Below the pieces are notes generated by a model. That model did not search any database and was not told the DNA's origin. It was given only the letters and a program-made list of their open reading frames with translations. From Nematopogon swammerdamellus (taxonomy: Eukaryota; Arthropoda; Insecta; Lepidoptera; Adelidae), in contig OX336340.1 of NCBI GenBank assembly GCA_946902875.1, positions 24,195,566-24,259,565 of the forward strand: a stretch of 64,000 bases of DNA, read 5' to 3'. The translations under genes and the position numbers were made by a program. Of this stretch, positions 20,871 through 31,725 are shown piece by piece; the first letter of the stretch is position 1, and each line of letters starts with the position of its first letter.

Positions 20871-23056
20871 AAAGTCAAATGTATTGAAAATAGGCTATGC
20901 ATTTCGACTTTCCCAGCGCTAGTTCCAGGTGCTTAAACCCTACATAACAATTCCTTGATATAAATGTGGGTTGAACATAATGTATGTACAGTATACTAGA
21001 CCTTGCTTAGATTGTATTTTTTATCAGGAAAACAACGTCGGCCGGTCATGAACGTAGCATATTTCAATCTAGTCCAATTGAGCTGAATAGCATCTCAGCT
21101 ACTGGCTATAGTCGAAAATAATACGATACAATAAGGCCAGGCAAGAGAGATCAAAACCTCCGAAACACCTTAGAATCGTGTGAACTAAAATCGCCAGATG
21201 GGAGCGTTGGCTGTAAAGTTGTAGATAAAGAACCGAAGAAAACTATTTATCTGCAAAGAACTGTTCGTTTTAGGGCAAAGAATTTTTACTTCCATCCGCG
21301 CTGACAACATTACTGCTTCTTTTTCCTATGTACTATTTCACTTGGAATTTCTTGAAAACTCGGAGAAGCTAAGAGCTTCGCGCAAGGCGAAATACATTTA
21401 TGCAAAAAAAACCTGTACAAAATTTCTCTCCAACTCGCGTATTCGTTCATTCGGCAGCTTGTTAACTTTCCTGTGGCTGCCTGGTGCGAGGCGCCTTCTT
21501 ATTAATTGCAAACTTCCTCCCCCGACCCTCTCGCCTTCTCCGGGGACGACGACGTCCCCTAGTCTATTGTTTCCGTCACTTCTTAGATTTTTCCCGGAGA
21601 ATCTCCATCGCTTCCCGGTACCTCCATCTCGGTCCTTTTTTTAAAACCTCTTCTTTTATTCTCCATCCTCGCGCCTGCGTTACAGTACCTACTTGGTTCA
21701 TTCACATTCATCCTGCTGGCAGGTTTGTGTTAGTCGGACACCGAATTAACGCGATAATAGACGGTGCGTTCAGTCCTTTTAAAACCCCCGAGACAAGCGT
21801 CGTTGACCATAAATTCTCACCTTTACAAGAGGTACTCAACTCATATTGTGGCTGTAATACATAATTGCCGACGAAAACAAAAGGTTCTCTGAATCGAAAT
21901 AAAATGTCTCGGTGGGTGTGTTTGCATGCCACGACACGACAAGTACGCTTCTCTGAATTATATTTATTACTCTGAAATTGTTTTATGTTAATGTGACATA
22001 TTTAGTAATTAATTGAGGTTATTTTAACCGTGGGTCCGTGCAATTTAGCATTCATAGCTCTGTCAGGTCAGTCTATACATACGAAGTTAAATATTCTGAA
22101 ATTGTCTCGCACTCTCTCGCAATCACCATCTCGAGTGCTCGAGTATTTAATAAACTAGCTTCTCGTTTAAACATCATCTATCATCCGTCTCCCCTCGCGA
22201 AAAAATTGATTCCAGTCTAAAGACTCCCTCGTTTTATCACCGCCCTTTTGTACTGTCGCCGTCGCGCGCCGTCACTTTTCTTGCTATTTTTTTTAACTAC
22301 GCCCAAATTATTTGATTTTTCTTCCTTTTTTACCGCCGACCGAAATTGGCCTCACTCCCCGGGGAATAGGAGTGGTTTTCTCGTGTCGTGCGTCAGGACT
22401 TGTTGCTCGCCTACAGAATGTGGCGAGACGGATCAAACTGTCTCCGTGAACTAATGCCCCTGCCCCAGCCCGCTCCGCCCCCGCCTCAGAGCCCGAGTTC
22501 TCTCTCTATTTCAGAGCGTTTATCGAGAAAGGAATGTGTGTGTTTAGTTTAAATATGTTACATCAATGCCTTCATGAATCCCTCCAATTGTAGAATGTTT
22601 TTCTGAAAATTGCATGCTGTAGTTGGTAAGTACTTGCCGTCTTGCTATAATTTTATCAAGCTCCCCCGCCATATGAAGTGTCCATATGGTGGGCATGCAC
22701 TTGTGCCATAGATTTAGGCATACACTCAAACATATACCTAACTTGAAACCGATTGTCTTTCTTAAAGAGTAAGAAAAAACGTCGCAGAAGCTTACCTGTG
22801 GGTCGCTGGTGCACTATTTATGTATGTGCCTTATTCTTCACCGGAAGTTTTAAGTCGGAGACAAAACAGGTAGCGACGCTGGCGCTTCCGGTGTTCGGAC
22901 AAGCGGAACCTCCGCCACAAAGGCTGCGCGAGCTGTTCTACCTTCCTCTGTGTCCGTGTAAATGTGTGTGCTCAGTGTAAACGTTTGTTGCTTTCTCTAA
23001 CGCCTGTGCATGTGTGAACTTTTGTGACAGTGTAAAGATTTTATCTTTACAATACA
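20871..23056. other. Low-copy DNA; no supported gene
   Basis: Pyrimidine-rich patches (21500-21660, 22240-22510) carry short open frames that look fortuitous. No repeat of this window is present. Confidence 0.4.
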
Positions 23057-23216
23057 ACCTCTAAGTAACGAAAAGGAACAACTGTTAAATGACGAGTTCC
23101 TCCCGTGATTATCTGGAATGGCTGAAAGTATCTTATGGCCCCTCGTGGGCCATCGCTTAGAGAGAGAGCTCAAATCAACGTCATCCTAGTCAATTGTGCT
23201 CTAAATAATAGCGCCC
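23057..23216 (+). repeat. ~155-bp direct repeat, left copy
   Basis: It begins ACCTCTAA and ends AATAATAGCGCCC. It shares GGAATGGCTGAAAGTATC and TCCTAGTCAATTGTGCT with the right copy at 23533-23682. The two are about 90% alike by eye and bracket the chimeric SINE exactly. Confidence 0.8.
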
Positions 23217-23535
23217 TTTTTATGGAAACTGACACGGTTGTCTACATCACCTACAACATCCGTGATGTCAGCCCATAACACCGGGTGAACTTGGTGCCAC
23301 GTCAGTGCTTCCCTTCAGTCGTGCCCGCTACACTCAACTGAACGGAAAACACAAACTATTTACATAGCCGTTTCGATCGACCTTTCATTCAGTGCGGTGG
23401 TACCAATCCGAGCGGGTTAAACCCTACCACCTAGTAATATAAGAAGGGAGTCATATCCCTTAGTCGCCTATTACGACATACACGGGGAGAGATGCAGTGA
23501 GGCTATTCTTTTAAAGTATCGGCCCCACACGGTAC
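23217..23535 (-). mobile_element. Chimeric SINE-B/SINE-A, copy 1
   Basis: Read on the reverse strand, a SINE-B head (GTACCGTGTGGGGCCGATAC to GGCGACTAAGGGATATGA) is joined to the SINE-A body beginning CTCCCTTCTTATATTACTAG. It ends with CAGTTTCCATAAAAA. The junction is the same as at 38.8 and 63.4 kb. The tRNA/5S head of SINE-A is replaced by the SINE-B head. Confidence 0.85.
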
Positions 23536-23682
23536 CTCTAACGAAACAAACAACTGTAAAATGATGAGTTCCTCCTGTGATTAGCTGGAATGGCTGAAAG
23601 TATCATATGGCCCTTCGTGGGCCATCGCGTAGAGACCTCAAATCAACGCCATCCTAGTCAATTGTGCTATAAATAATTGCCC
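23533..23682 (+). repeat. ~155-bp direct repeat, right copy
   Basis: This is the counterpart of 23057-23216, starting at ACCTCTAA immediately beside the SINE's 5' end. Confidence 0.8.
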
Positions 23683-23708
23683 ATGTTGAAGAGTGGCATA
23701 TACAATAT

Positions 23709-24028
23709 CAGCCCCGGTAGCTCAGTGGTGCGGTTGGTCGACTGCTGTTAAGGTACCCTGAGCGCGGTCAGTACATGGATGCGTGAACGCTCGGCCGTTG
23801 GAGGCTGACCGTGGTTCGGATTCCACGTAAAACTGTAGGTCCCTTCCCTTCTTACCTTACTTTACTAGGTAGTAGGGTTTATCCCGCCCGGGTTGGTACC
23901 ACCACACTGAATGAAACGTCGGTCGAAACGGCTATGTAAATGACATGAAATGAAGGGAAGCACTGACATGGCACCTAGTTCACCCGGTGTTATAGGCTAA
24001 CTTCACGGATGTTGTAGGTGAAAAAAAA
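23709..24028 (+). mobile_element. SINE-A with tRNA/5S head, internally deleted
   Basis: The head has GGTAGCTCAGTGGTGCGG, then a 5S-like stretch TGAGCGCGGTCAGTACATGG, then the B box GGTTCGGATTCC. The body lacks the segment around GTTTTCCGTCCAG, and the 3' end is cut at GTAGGTG followed by A8. It lies 27 bp beyond the direct repeat. Confidence 0.85.
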
Positions 24029-24599
24029 CTTTAATTACGATGCTTGCTTGATCTTTCTTTCGATAATTCTTATTAGTATTGATATTAATTATATGGATAA
24101 ATTATGAAAAAAAGCATATTCATGGAGTATATAAGCTAACATACGGAACGTATTTGCTCCTCAGTGTGCAGCGATGACACGGCAACTACTAAAATACTCG
24201 ACGCCACAGGTTCATATCCGGGCCGTGTCACATTAGCTGACGTGCCCCGACGAGGCGAAGACTCGCGAGAAAACTTGCGGCTAAATGTTTTACTCGGCGT
24301 GAAAGGGTTAAATCTGGCGTGTTAACGCGGAATTACACGTGTTATGACCTGCTCACGCCTTTCGCGTCGCGAGTGCGACTTTATACTGGCACTTTTCTTC
24401 TTTCTTTGGAAAAATAGCAAAGCTTTAACTTGGTGGCGGTTTTAAAAGGAGAACTCTCAAATTTTCTATGCGGACAGGATGAATGTTCTTCAAAAATCAG
24501 TTGTAATTCACAGGTTTTATATATAATTTTGAAAATGATTAACGTCTTGAAGCCTAAAACTTGCAGTATTTATGCAGCTGTAGTCCACTTCCTCCGATA
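24029..24599. other. No gene seen; TATA/initiator-like pair
   Basis: TATATAAG at 24128-24135 is followed by TCAGTG at 24161-24166. This resembles an arthropod TATA box plus initiator, but the spacing is slightly long and no transcript evidence exists. Confidence 0.3.
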
Positions 24600-25193
24600 T
24601 CCCTAAGGTCAGCTAGAAGATTCAGCTACAAAATTAAGTTGGCTTTTTTTAAATTAAAAGTTCTCTATAGAATTAGAGACTGCCTCACAGAAAAGCTCAG
24701 GATCCTACTAACCGAGGCGTTAGTATTATCGCCATTTAGCTATTGCGACACGGTATATGGGCCTAGGCTTCTATCGAAGACAGAGCGAGCGATACAGCGT
24801 GTGCAAAACGCGTGTGCGAGGTTCTGTTTCCAGATCCCCAGGCGCGCTCATGTCACTCCCTATATAAACGAGAAAGGTCTCCTTAAGATGAAGACAAGGC
24901 GGGAGCTACACCTGGCGTGCCAGGTATTTAAGGTTATTAAAACCAAAAAACCTAAATACCTATTCGACAAATTTACCTGGTCCCATAACATCCACAAACA
25001 TGACACCCGAGCATGTGGCCACTTGTTGGTGGTTCCCCGCCATGTCTCTGCTGGCTTCGAGGGCTCATTTAAATACTGCGCAACCAAGTGTTGGAATAAT
25101 CTGCCGCCGCCATTACGTGAAAAAAATATAATCAACACTTTCAAACCGGCTTGCAAGGCTTGCTTGCTGCAGGTGCAGCGCTCCAGTAGCTAG
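24600..25193 (+). pseudogene. Non-LTR retrotransposon RT C-terminal region (open)
   Basis: About 195 codons are open. The product resembles the thumb and C-terminal part of a non-LTR reverse transcriptase. It has LKVLYRIRDCLTEKLR, then SPFSYCDTVYGP, RAIQRVQNACARFCFQIPRR and HVTPYINEKGLLKM. Next come TRRELHLACQVFKVIK, PKYLFDKF, and near the end KCWNNLPPPLRE and NTFKPACKACLL. The catalytic palm is absent, so the copy is 5'-truncated. No ATG marks the true start; the frame simply opens upstream. The 3' UTR continues to a TTTCA tail near 25820. Clade is uncertain (Jockey-like at best). Confidence 0.75.
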
Positions 25194-25830
25194 CAGCGAC
25201 ATCGGACAAAGGGTAACCCAGCTCGGAGAGGTACACAATTTTACAACATTTACACACCTACGCACATACACATACACACAAAAACATAATATATACATAT
25301 ACATTACATAGGTATATACACATTATAGGTACATTGTACTTCATCTAATTGGGCAGCCTGGTGTGACTAGATTGGTCATACATAATGTATAAATTATTTT
25401 AAATGTATACTGTTAAGGAAGTGTGATTGTTAATAGTCTTATTTACTTTTACTTACTTGTCTTTTCTGTTGTTTTGTTTTCGATCTTGTAATAAAATTAT
25501 TTCTTGTGTTTAAGTGAATTGGTGCATGAGCGGTAGCATGGGTGCCACTCTTAATGTATATATATATATATATATATATATATTGGGTGTGTTTTTTCCA
25601 TGTGTTTCGCATTCATGTTGCTGATAATGTATTTAGTTCATCTTATGATAAATGTTAAAAGGGGCCAACTGAAAAACAGCGCTGTAGGGCACGTTCCTAC
25701 AGCAAAAAAGCTGAGTTGGTTCCTCTTTCTCCTTCAGGTTTCTTTCTGTTATCGTTTCTCTTGTTTTCGTTTTACATGTGCCTATAGGAGAAATAAATAT
25801 TTTCATTTCATTTCATTTCAAGAAAATATC
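25194..25830 (+). mobile_element. 3' UTR of the non-LTR element, (TTTCA)n tail
   Basis: It follows the TAG stop at 25191-25193. It contains a (TA)n microsatellite at about 25557-25583 and an AATAAATA polyadenylation-like signal at 25791, then ATTTCATTTCATTTCA. Continuity with the coding part is inferred from orientation and the terminal tail. Confidence 0.5.
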
Positions 25831-26614
25831 TTAAGGCATTAACCTTTTGTATCACACCTTAGTGTGTGTATAATAAAGATTGTTTACCACATCGATTTGT
25901 TTAAAACTTTATTTATAGTTAAAATAACTTTTACACCGGGTTTCGGGCGGATGGAGTTGGGTTTCAAAAAAGAAAAATTACTTCTTTTAGACCAGGTTGA
26001 AAATTTCAAATGCAGAAATAGTCTGGATGAAGCTTTTTTAAGAATACGAAATTCAGTACAGAAAATATCAATAATAAAATTGAATGCAATAACTTTTCTC
26101 ACCTTTTAAATCGAGACCGCGAAATCTGCTCAGGCTACAGTAAGAAGAAAGAAAATGAAAACTTTCCCGACGCTCAGGCGCCGGCGGCGGCGGCGGTCTC
26201 TACTCAAACACTTGATCTCCCGATGTTAAGTTCCGATCCGGAGTTTGTTCCTGTAATCCCGAAGATGCCATTTTATCTGCAGAGGGCGCAACAGTCCCCG
26301 GGGTCAATCCAGGGAACGCAAACTTCACCGCGATGTTTAAATAGTGGTTAGAGCTAAGTTATTTTCTGCGATTCTCCAACACAGAAATAAGAGTACACCT
26401 TATGGCTGCGGTTGGAACCAAACTATTCAAATCCATAGTATTAGGCGAAAATGCATAGTATTAATTCGTGCTATTTCACCAAGGTCTTCATCAAGGTGTG
26501 TCTTACTGCCATACGAATGATCTATAAACAACAAACAATAAACTAGGCACTTTACCCTTTTTGAGCACATGCCCGATTTGGTCTGATTGTTACAATTGTA
26601 TAATACTGTCCAGT
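25831..26614. other. No gene seen
   Basis: An 81-codon frame at 25864-26109 is AT-rich and unrecognised. Positions 26150-26340 are GC-rich low-copy DNA. Confidence 0.4.
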
Positions 26615-26790
26615 GCAATTGTTTATTGTTTATTGTTTATTTAGCATCTATTGGCAGTACACTGCGCTCAGATTTATCATATTTACATTGTAACATTCCG
26701 CCAGTTCGATTATCACAGCGAAGAAGAACTGACAAGAAACTTCACTGGACATTTTTTCAATGTACCTACACTTAGTCTACTTTACAAAAA
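26615..26790 (-). mobile_element. LINE-T 3' end
   Basis: TTGTTTATTGTTTATTGTTT tail, then TTGGCAGTACACTGCGCTC and TCCGCCAGTTCG, then GAAGAAGAACTGACAAG. The layout is the same as at 12.4 kb. Confidence 0.55.
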
Positions 26791-27675
26791 TGTTTGCCAC
26801 TGCCTAGACACGCATGTGCTGATTTGTGACAGATGCAGCAATTTATGACAAAGTGAAAACATTTTTACTATGAAATTGTATGAAGTTGTATACCCAAATA
26901 TTACTGGTTTCTGTCACAAACCACCACATGTCGTGATAAAGGCTATAATGCAGTGGTAAAGGCTCCAAGCGTATTTACAAGCTACTCGTTACTACTCAAG
27001 CGAGCGTCGAAGCTTTTCAATCGAGACGAGGAGCGGGGAGGCTGAAGCGGGGCGCGAGGGCTCGGGGGATAGAGGGGCGCCTAAGAGATACAGCCACTAA
27101 ACCCAACTGAGAAACTTTTCCAATTACTTATTCAACATTGACATTCGCTCACTCAAAATCTTATTCGAGTCCCGCATCCAGAACAAACGGCGGAAAAGAA
27201 ATCGCGAACAGGTGAAGCTTTGCGAAGTCAAAAGTAAACATTCGCGTGTGTAACCTCGACTTTTTCGCGAAAAAAAAAACTTTTAATGGCGTCGCGAGCG
27301 CGTAAACTTCGGCATTCTGTCAACAAAAGAATATTACTGCGACGGTGACTCCAAAATGTATGGAGATTCTTGGGAACACTGGGAAACAACTCCCTAGTCC
27401 ATTTGAATTAGAAGAAAGTATTTTATTCATTTTTATTGTGCAATTACAATGATATTGAATTATTACAATGAATGAATTATTACAATTACAATGAATGAAA
27501 CACGCAAAATGCTAAACTGTGAGAGAGTTTTATTCACACTTGTTGGCTCAATTTTAGTTCGTTCTGGGACAGCGTGTCGGCAAGACGTGTTCGAGAAAAA
27601 TAGTTCCCCTCAAGATTTTTTTCCCAATTTTTTTCTGTTGGTTTTTTTAATAATATCTTCTTAATAATCTTTTTT
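26791..27675. other. No gene seen
   Basis: Low-copy DNA; a short duplication of GAATTATTACAATGAATG lies near 27460-27495. Confidence 0.4.
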
Positions 27676-27888
27676 TTATTGTAAGCTCGACATAATATGG
27701 CGCCGAGGGACCCATGAGGTGTCTAACGGCGCCCATGGACATTCGGTCGTATGCGGGGGTTGCGAATGCCATGCCGGCCTGACAGGTGCCCATTCACGCC
27801 CCTCTTGAAAGAACCGAGACTGTACTTGGGGGTAAATATATGAGCAGGGAGAGCGTTCCAGAGTTTACCGGTTCTGTAAAGAAGTACA
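27676..27888 (-). mobile_element. LINE-M 3' end
   Basis: The reverse strand has the KYSLGSF-type coding end, TGCGAATGCCATGCCGG-type sequence (complement) and the GGCGCCATATTATG 3' UTR. Only about 210 bp remain. Confidence 0.75.
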
Positions 27889-28624
27889 ACACTCTCTTTA
27901 CGTTCAATGTCACTAGTGGACAGATTCTCAATAACAAAAATGACGTCCAGTACTGTTCACCATCCTCGAATGAATGGTTGTCCGAGGAAATCGCGTCGCA
28001 TCACGGTTTTCAGTTAGTCGTCACTAACGCGGAAACAAACAATGCAGTTCAATATCCAACGAAACCGCGCGCTGCATTCTACAATCCGAATGGCACGACA
28101 GCCGCAGTCAAAAATACCATTCGCGTTATATTGCAAATAGCGGCCCTCAAACTGTGAGGTTCATCCAACATATTGCACATTCCTCGGATCGGATCGTAAT
28201 AACGGTCGGAATCGATGATGAGGTTTGTATTGTCTTTATTTGCCTTTCGTTCGTTATGAACAGTCGATACCGGGTATGTACACATGGGAATCTTATGATA
28301 TGATAGAATGGAATAAATTTAGCTGATACATTTTATATTGCACGTAATATACAGACTGGCAAACATAAAATAGGTGAATAAATTAGAAAATAATTAAAAG
28401 CGAGCTTAGGGCCGATTTCACAACCTTCTGTTAAAATTTAGATACCACTCGTGTCAATTGTATGAGAAATGTCACTTTAACCGACAAACAACTGTTAGAC
28501 GATACTTAGCCGGAGGTGGTAAAAGAGGCCATTTAGTGACGAGTTATTTATTCCAGTTAGATTTTGATTGCTGGGAAGTAAATTCAAATACATTGTAAGT
28601 TGCAAGGGTAGTTCCTGTGAGATG
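27889..28624. other. No supported gene
   Basis: A forward frame runs 27786-28157, but its first third is antisense LINE-M sequence, and the remainder shows no known domain. Confidence 0.4.
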
Positions 28625-28697
28625 TGAGGGGGCGTGAATAGGCACGTCAGGCCGGCGCGGCATGGCATTCACAACCCGCGCATTCGACCGAATGTAA
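28625..28697 (+). mobile_element. LINE-M 3' fragment
   Basis: GGGGGCGTGAATAGGCACG, CAGGCCGGCGCGGCATGGC and CGACCGAATG match the LINE-M end. It stops at the junction with an oppositely oriented TTTCA-tailed LINE end. Confidence 0.65.
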
Positions 28698-28850
28698 TGA
28701 AATGAAATGAAAGTATACTTTATTGCACAAAAAGTGACAAAAGGCGGACTTAAAGCCTAAAGGCATTATCTGCCAGTCATGCCTGGGATTGTGAGTAGGG
28801 TAGATGGATAAAGAGGAAAAGTAAAGGAGAGAGAAAACATTTTAAGAGTG
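28698..28850 (-). mobile_element. TTTCA-tailed LINE 3' end
   Basis: The reverse strand ends ACTTTCATTTCATTTCATT. It contains the AAGGCGGACTTAAAGCC and AAGGCATTATCTGCCAGTC (forward) motifs that I know from lepidopteran non-LTR 3' ends. Confidence 0.55.
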
Positions 28851-29352
28851 TAAAAATAAACAATAAAACATAAATAATAATAATGACATACAACTAAATA
28901 CAATGTACATGGGCGTTGTAAACACCAAATTTATTTTACTCGCGGAACACTAAAAACGTAATTTTTATGAGATTGTTTTAATTCAGTGGCTTTTTAAAAT
29001 GAAATGTTGACTTCTGCAAGGTTGCAAAAGACTCGGCAAGTTAAGCCAAGTTTTAACGCTTCTTTTATCTCTTAAACGTCGGCTTAGCTCAGTTTACGCT
29101 GGTCCAACTAACACGCGACAAGTCTAGGATAATGGCGAGAGAAAATTCAACATTTAGAAAAATGCTAAACCTCATAATTAAAATCTTAACTTAAATAAAG
29201 GTAATATTCCATTGGGGACTTGGAAAACATAGAGTTATGAAAATAATGTACACAACATTTTTGTACTTTATTTTCGTAAAGTTGAAATTGTAGTGTGTAA
29301 TCCCATTCAGTTTAAGCTTTCAAAAACCTTTATATCATTGGAGTAATTAAGA
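28851..29352. other. No gene seen
   Basis: AT-rich low-copy DNA. Confidence 0.4.
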
Positions 29353-29790
29353 GTGCCGTACTACAGCATCAAAATGCGACTGCAAAATGCACTGATTGAA
29401 TTAGCGAAGCGTTCGCTTGTTTTATAGTATTTGTTCAAAGTTTGTTAAACCAATTGACATTACACGAATATCCAAATCTGTCAAAAGAAGTAAAATTTTA
29501 TCTTACATCATCTGCAATTAGTATAAACTCAAAATAATATTTGAGAAAGCTGCAATTTCGAAACAAAGAGAGCATTTCGGAGTATTTAGGACTATTTAGT
29601 GGTACGTTTGTGATTTTTTTTTCACATATTAATTGACATAAATAAAAATAAAAATCTGTCACCAACTTTTAAATATGGTCAACTTTTAGACAGGATTTTT
29701 TAATATATATATTTTTGAAATTCGTTGAACAAAAAACCGAAACGAAAATGTGGCAAATTTTGCAAATTGTGCCTCACGCTGTAGTACCAC
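29353..29790. mobile_element. Possible MITE with short inverted ends
   Basis: GTGCCGTACTACAGC at the left and GCTGTAGTACCAC at the right are inverted copies. The AT-rich interior has no frame. No clear target duplication was found, so this is tentative. Confidence 0.25.
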
Positions 29791-29879
29791 AGTCATACAT
29801 AAGTCACAGTGTTACATTAATAGGTGGTAGTAACCTAATAATAAAGATTCTACACCTAAAACTGTAAGTTTTTTGTTCT

Positions 29880-30170
29880 ACGTACAAGTAGGTTTCTAAC
29901 GATGCCCATGGACATTTGTGATGCACGGCATTGCGAATGCCATGATGGCCTGACAGGGGCCTTTTCACGCCTCTTTTGAAAAACTTGGGAGCAAATAGAT
30001 GGTCAGGCACAAAATCCGCGGTAGGTCGATTGTACATGGGTACATCCCCTGAACAGTACGTGTAGTGCGGAGGTGGAACGGGGACGGCGGAATCGCGTTA
30101 AACAGCTTCTCCGAACACTCCCCATGAAATAGACGATAGAAGACACTTATGGAGTCTATAAAATAGGGGA
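29880..30170 (-). pseudogene. LINE-M 3' end, diverged
   Basis: The reverse strand encodes a CSEKLFNAIPPSPF-like segment and a FKRGVKRPLSGHHGIRN-like end. The region between, including LWNALP, is altered or deleted. More diverged than the 50.9 kb copy. Confidence 0.7.
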
Positions 30171-30544
30171 GGTTATTGTATATTTATATTTTTATTCTGT
30201 ATGTTTTCTTCGTACATCATTGTTTGTTATTGTTTGATGTGCAATCAAGATTTTTTTATTTAATAACTATCTATACAGGATGTTCGGCACATCGACCGAT
30301 TTTTTTTGTAGGTAACTGGGGTCATTTGCAACGTTTTGTTTGACCCATGATACCTTTTGTCTGATGTCACGTGGTATCGAGATATGATTTTCTTTCTTAA
30401 TTTTTGAAAATTACCAAAATTCCAGCTTTAAACCCTTGTAACTTTTTTGTTTATGATTGTATCAGCACGAAATAAAATTTATTGAAATTTACGATGTATC
30501 CTTGTTCTAGAAAAAAATATTATTTGATGAAGTAATACCATGAA
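30171..30544. other. No gene seen
   Basis: TACAGGATGTTCGGCACATCG near 30277 looks like one end of a mariner-type repeat, but no matching second end was found. Confidence 0.35.
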
Positions 30545-30638
30545 AAGAACTTCCCTGGATTGCTGGCTATACTGGACTAGAGGAGAACACAACCGAGGCT
30601 GCTATGCGGCCATCTTACATCCAATACGAAAGTATTTG
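30545..30638 (-). mobile_element. SINE-C internal fragment
   Basis: ACTTCCCTGGATTGCTGGC and GAGGAGAACACAACCGAGGC match 13.85 kb. Both ends of the SINE are missing. Confidence 0.6.
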
Positions 30639-30659
30639 CTTTTACCTTCGCTATCACGA

Positions 30660-30745
30660 TGTGGGCTATCACTACCTTGGGAGAGGCCTATGTCCAGCAG
30701 TGGACCGGTGCAGGCTGATGATGATGATTATGATCACGATGTAGC
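30660..30745 (+). mobile_element. RTE-type LINE 3' end with (GAT)n tail
   Basis: GGGAGAGGCCTATGTCCAGC, AGTGGACCGGTGCAGGCTG then GATGATGATGAT. This type of end is very common in Lepidoptera in my experience. Only about 85 bp remain. Confidence 0.5.
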
Positions 30746-31513
30746 AATATAATTCAGGGCTTTTACGGTTGAACGAACAGACACAGCGAGACGAGTGCTC
30801 CTGGTGTACGGAGCCTCCAAAAAAGGCCCTCACGCGTCGGGACATTTCGGAACAAGGGGCGTCCTCTCGACTCCGCCGCCGTGTTGACAGTACCGAGCAT
30901 AGATTCCGCCATTATTCAGCCTCTGAAAGGAAAGTTTTGTATTCAATTTGGTATTATAATTCCCATTTGGAAGTCGCCACGCACCATCGCGTCGACACTC
31001 GCTATGTAAATTTACTTCCCGTCTCGTCGACAATCGTTCCCCCTCCCCCGCCCCCCGGCGACACTTACAGGCGACAAAAAGATTCTGAATAATATGAGAA
31101 CGGAGGACATTATTACGAAATTGTGAAACTTTATTTCGCTGTAGTCGAGGTTTTAGCTGACGCCGAGCAGGAGGCGAACAGATTCAAAATTCGTCTTTTC
31201 ATGAATATAAACTGCAATATAGCGTATCACATATTTATAAACTTGTATCGGTTAATCAATTCTACAAACAATCTCAAGTACGCTATCGTCTTCTTCTTCG
31301 ATCCGTCCACACGACCGCCTGCCAGCCAGCCAGCCGCAATCCCCCTTCATCTCCCCGCTCCCCTTCACTCCGTGCTGTCAACTTCTGCATGCTCTCTTCT
31401 TATTCGTGTTCGTTACACTTGACAAATTTAAACCAACCAATTAGTAGCTTTAATACTGAGCTGTGATAGGACTTTTTGATACTACAGTACTACCGGAAAT
31501 TAAATATTAAAAT
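30746..31513. other. Low-copy DNA; no supported gene
   Basis: GC-rich from 30780 to 31080; a short CCAG repeat lies near 31319-31334. Frames are short and unrecognised. The Ty3 element inserted at the right edge. Confidence 0.4.
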
Positions 31514-31624
31514 TGTAATGTTTATGGCAACACAAATATCGATTGGCTGCTGCAATAAATTTGTTCTCTCGACAAGTCGTGGTTTTCCTTTGTCGTGGCC
31601 TTTTTCCATATCTACGAACATTTC
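31514..31624 (+). repeat. 5' LTR (111 bp)
   Basis: It starts TGTAATGTTTATGG and ends CGAACATTTC. An AATAAA signal lies at 31554-31559. It ends in TTTC rather than the usual CA. It matches the 3' LTR at every position I compared. Confidence 0.9.
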
Positions 31625-31642
31625 TGGCGACGAGGACTTTAA
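31625..31642 (+). promoter_or_regulatory. Primer-binding site
   Basis: TGGCGACGAGGAC starts immediately after the 5' LTR. TGG is complementary to the CCA tail of a tRNA. TGGCGAC would fit a serine tRNA, as reported for Mag-type elements; the exact tRNA needs checking against the host genome. Confidence 0.75.
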
Positions 31643-31725
31643 AACAAACTTACGCGTGATTGTGGTGACTGTGCTTGTGCGTTTGAGAGTGTGGGTTCGT
31701 GCCGGGAGGCCTAAAATTTGGAAAA

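Noticed and set aside
21484..21864. 126-codon forward frame
   Set aside because: Pyrimidine-rich DNA with low stop density; product has no recognisable feature.
27786..28157. 123-codon forward frame
   Set aside because: Its first third is antisense LINE-M sequence; the remainder resembles nothing known.
31699..31725. Nine extra residues at the start of gag-pol from a GTG codon
   Set aside because: GTG is not a normal start in eukaryotes; the in-frame ATG at 31726 is preferred.
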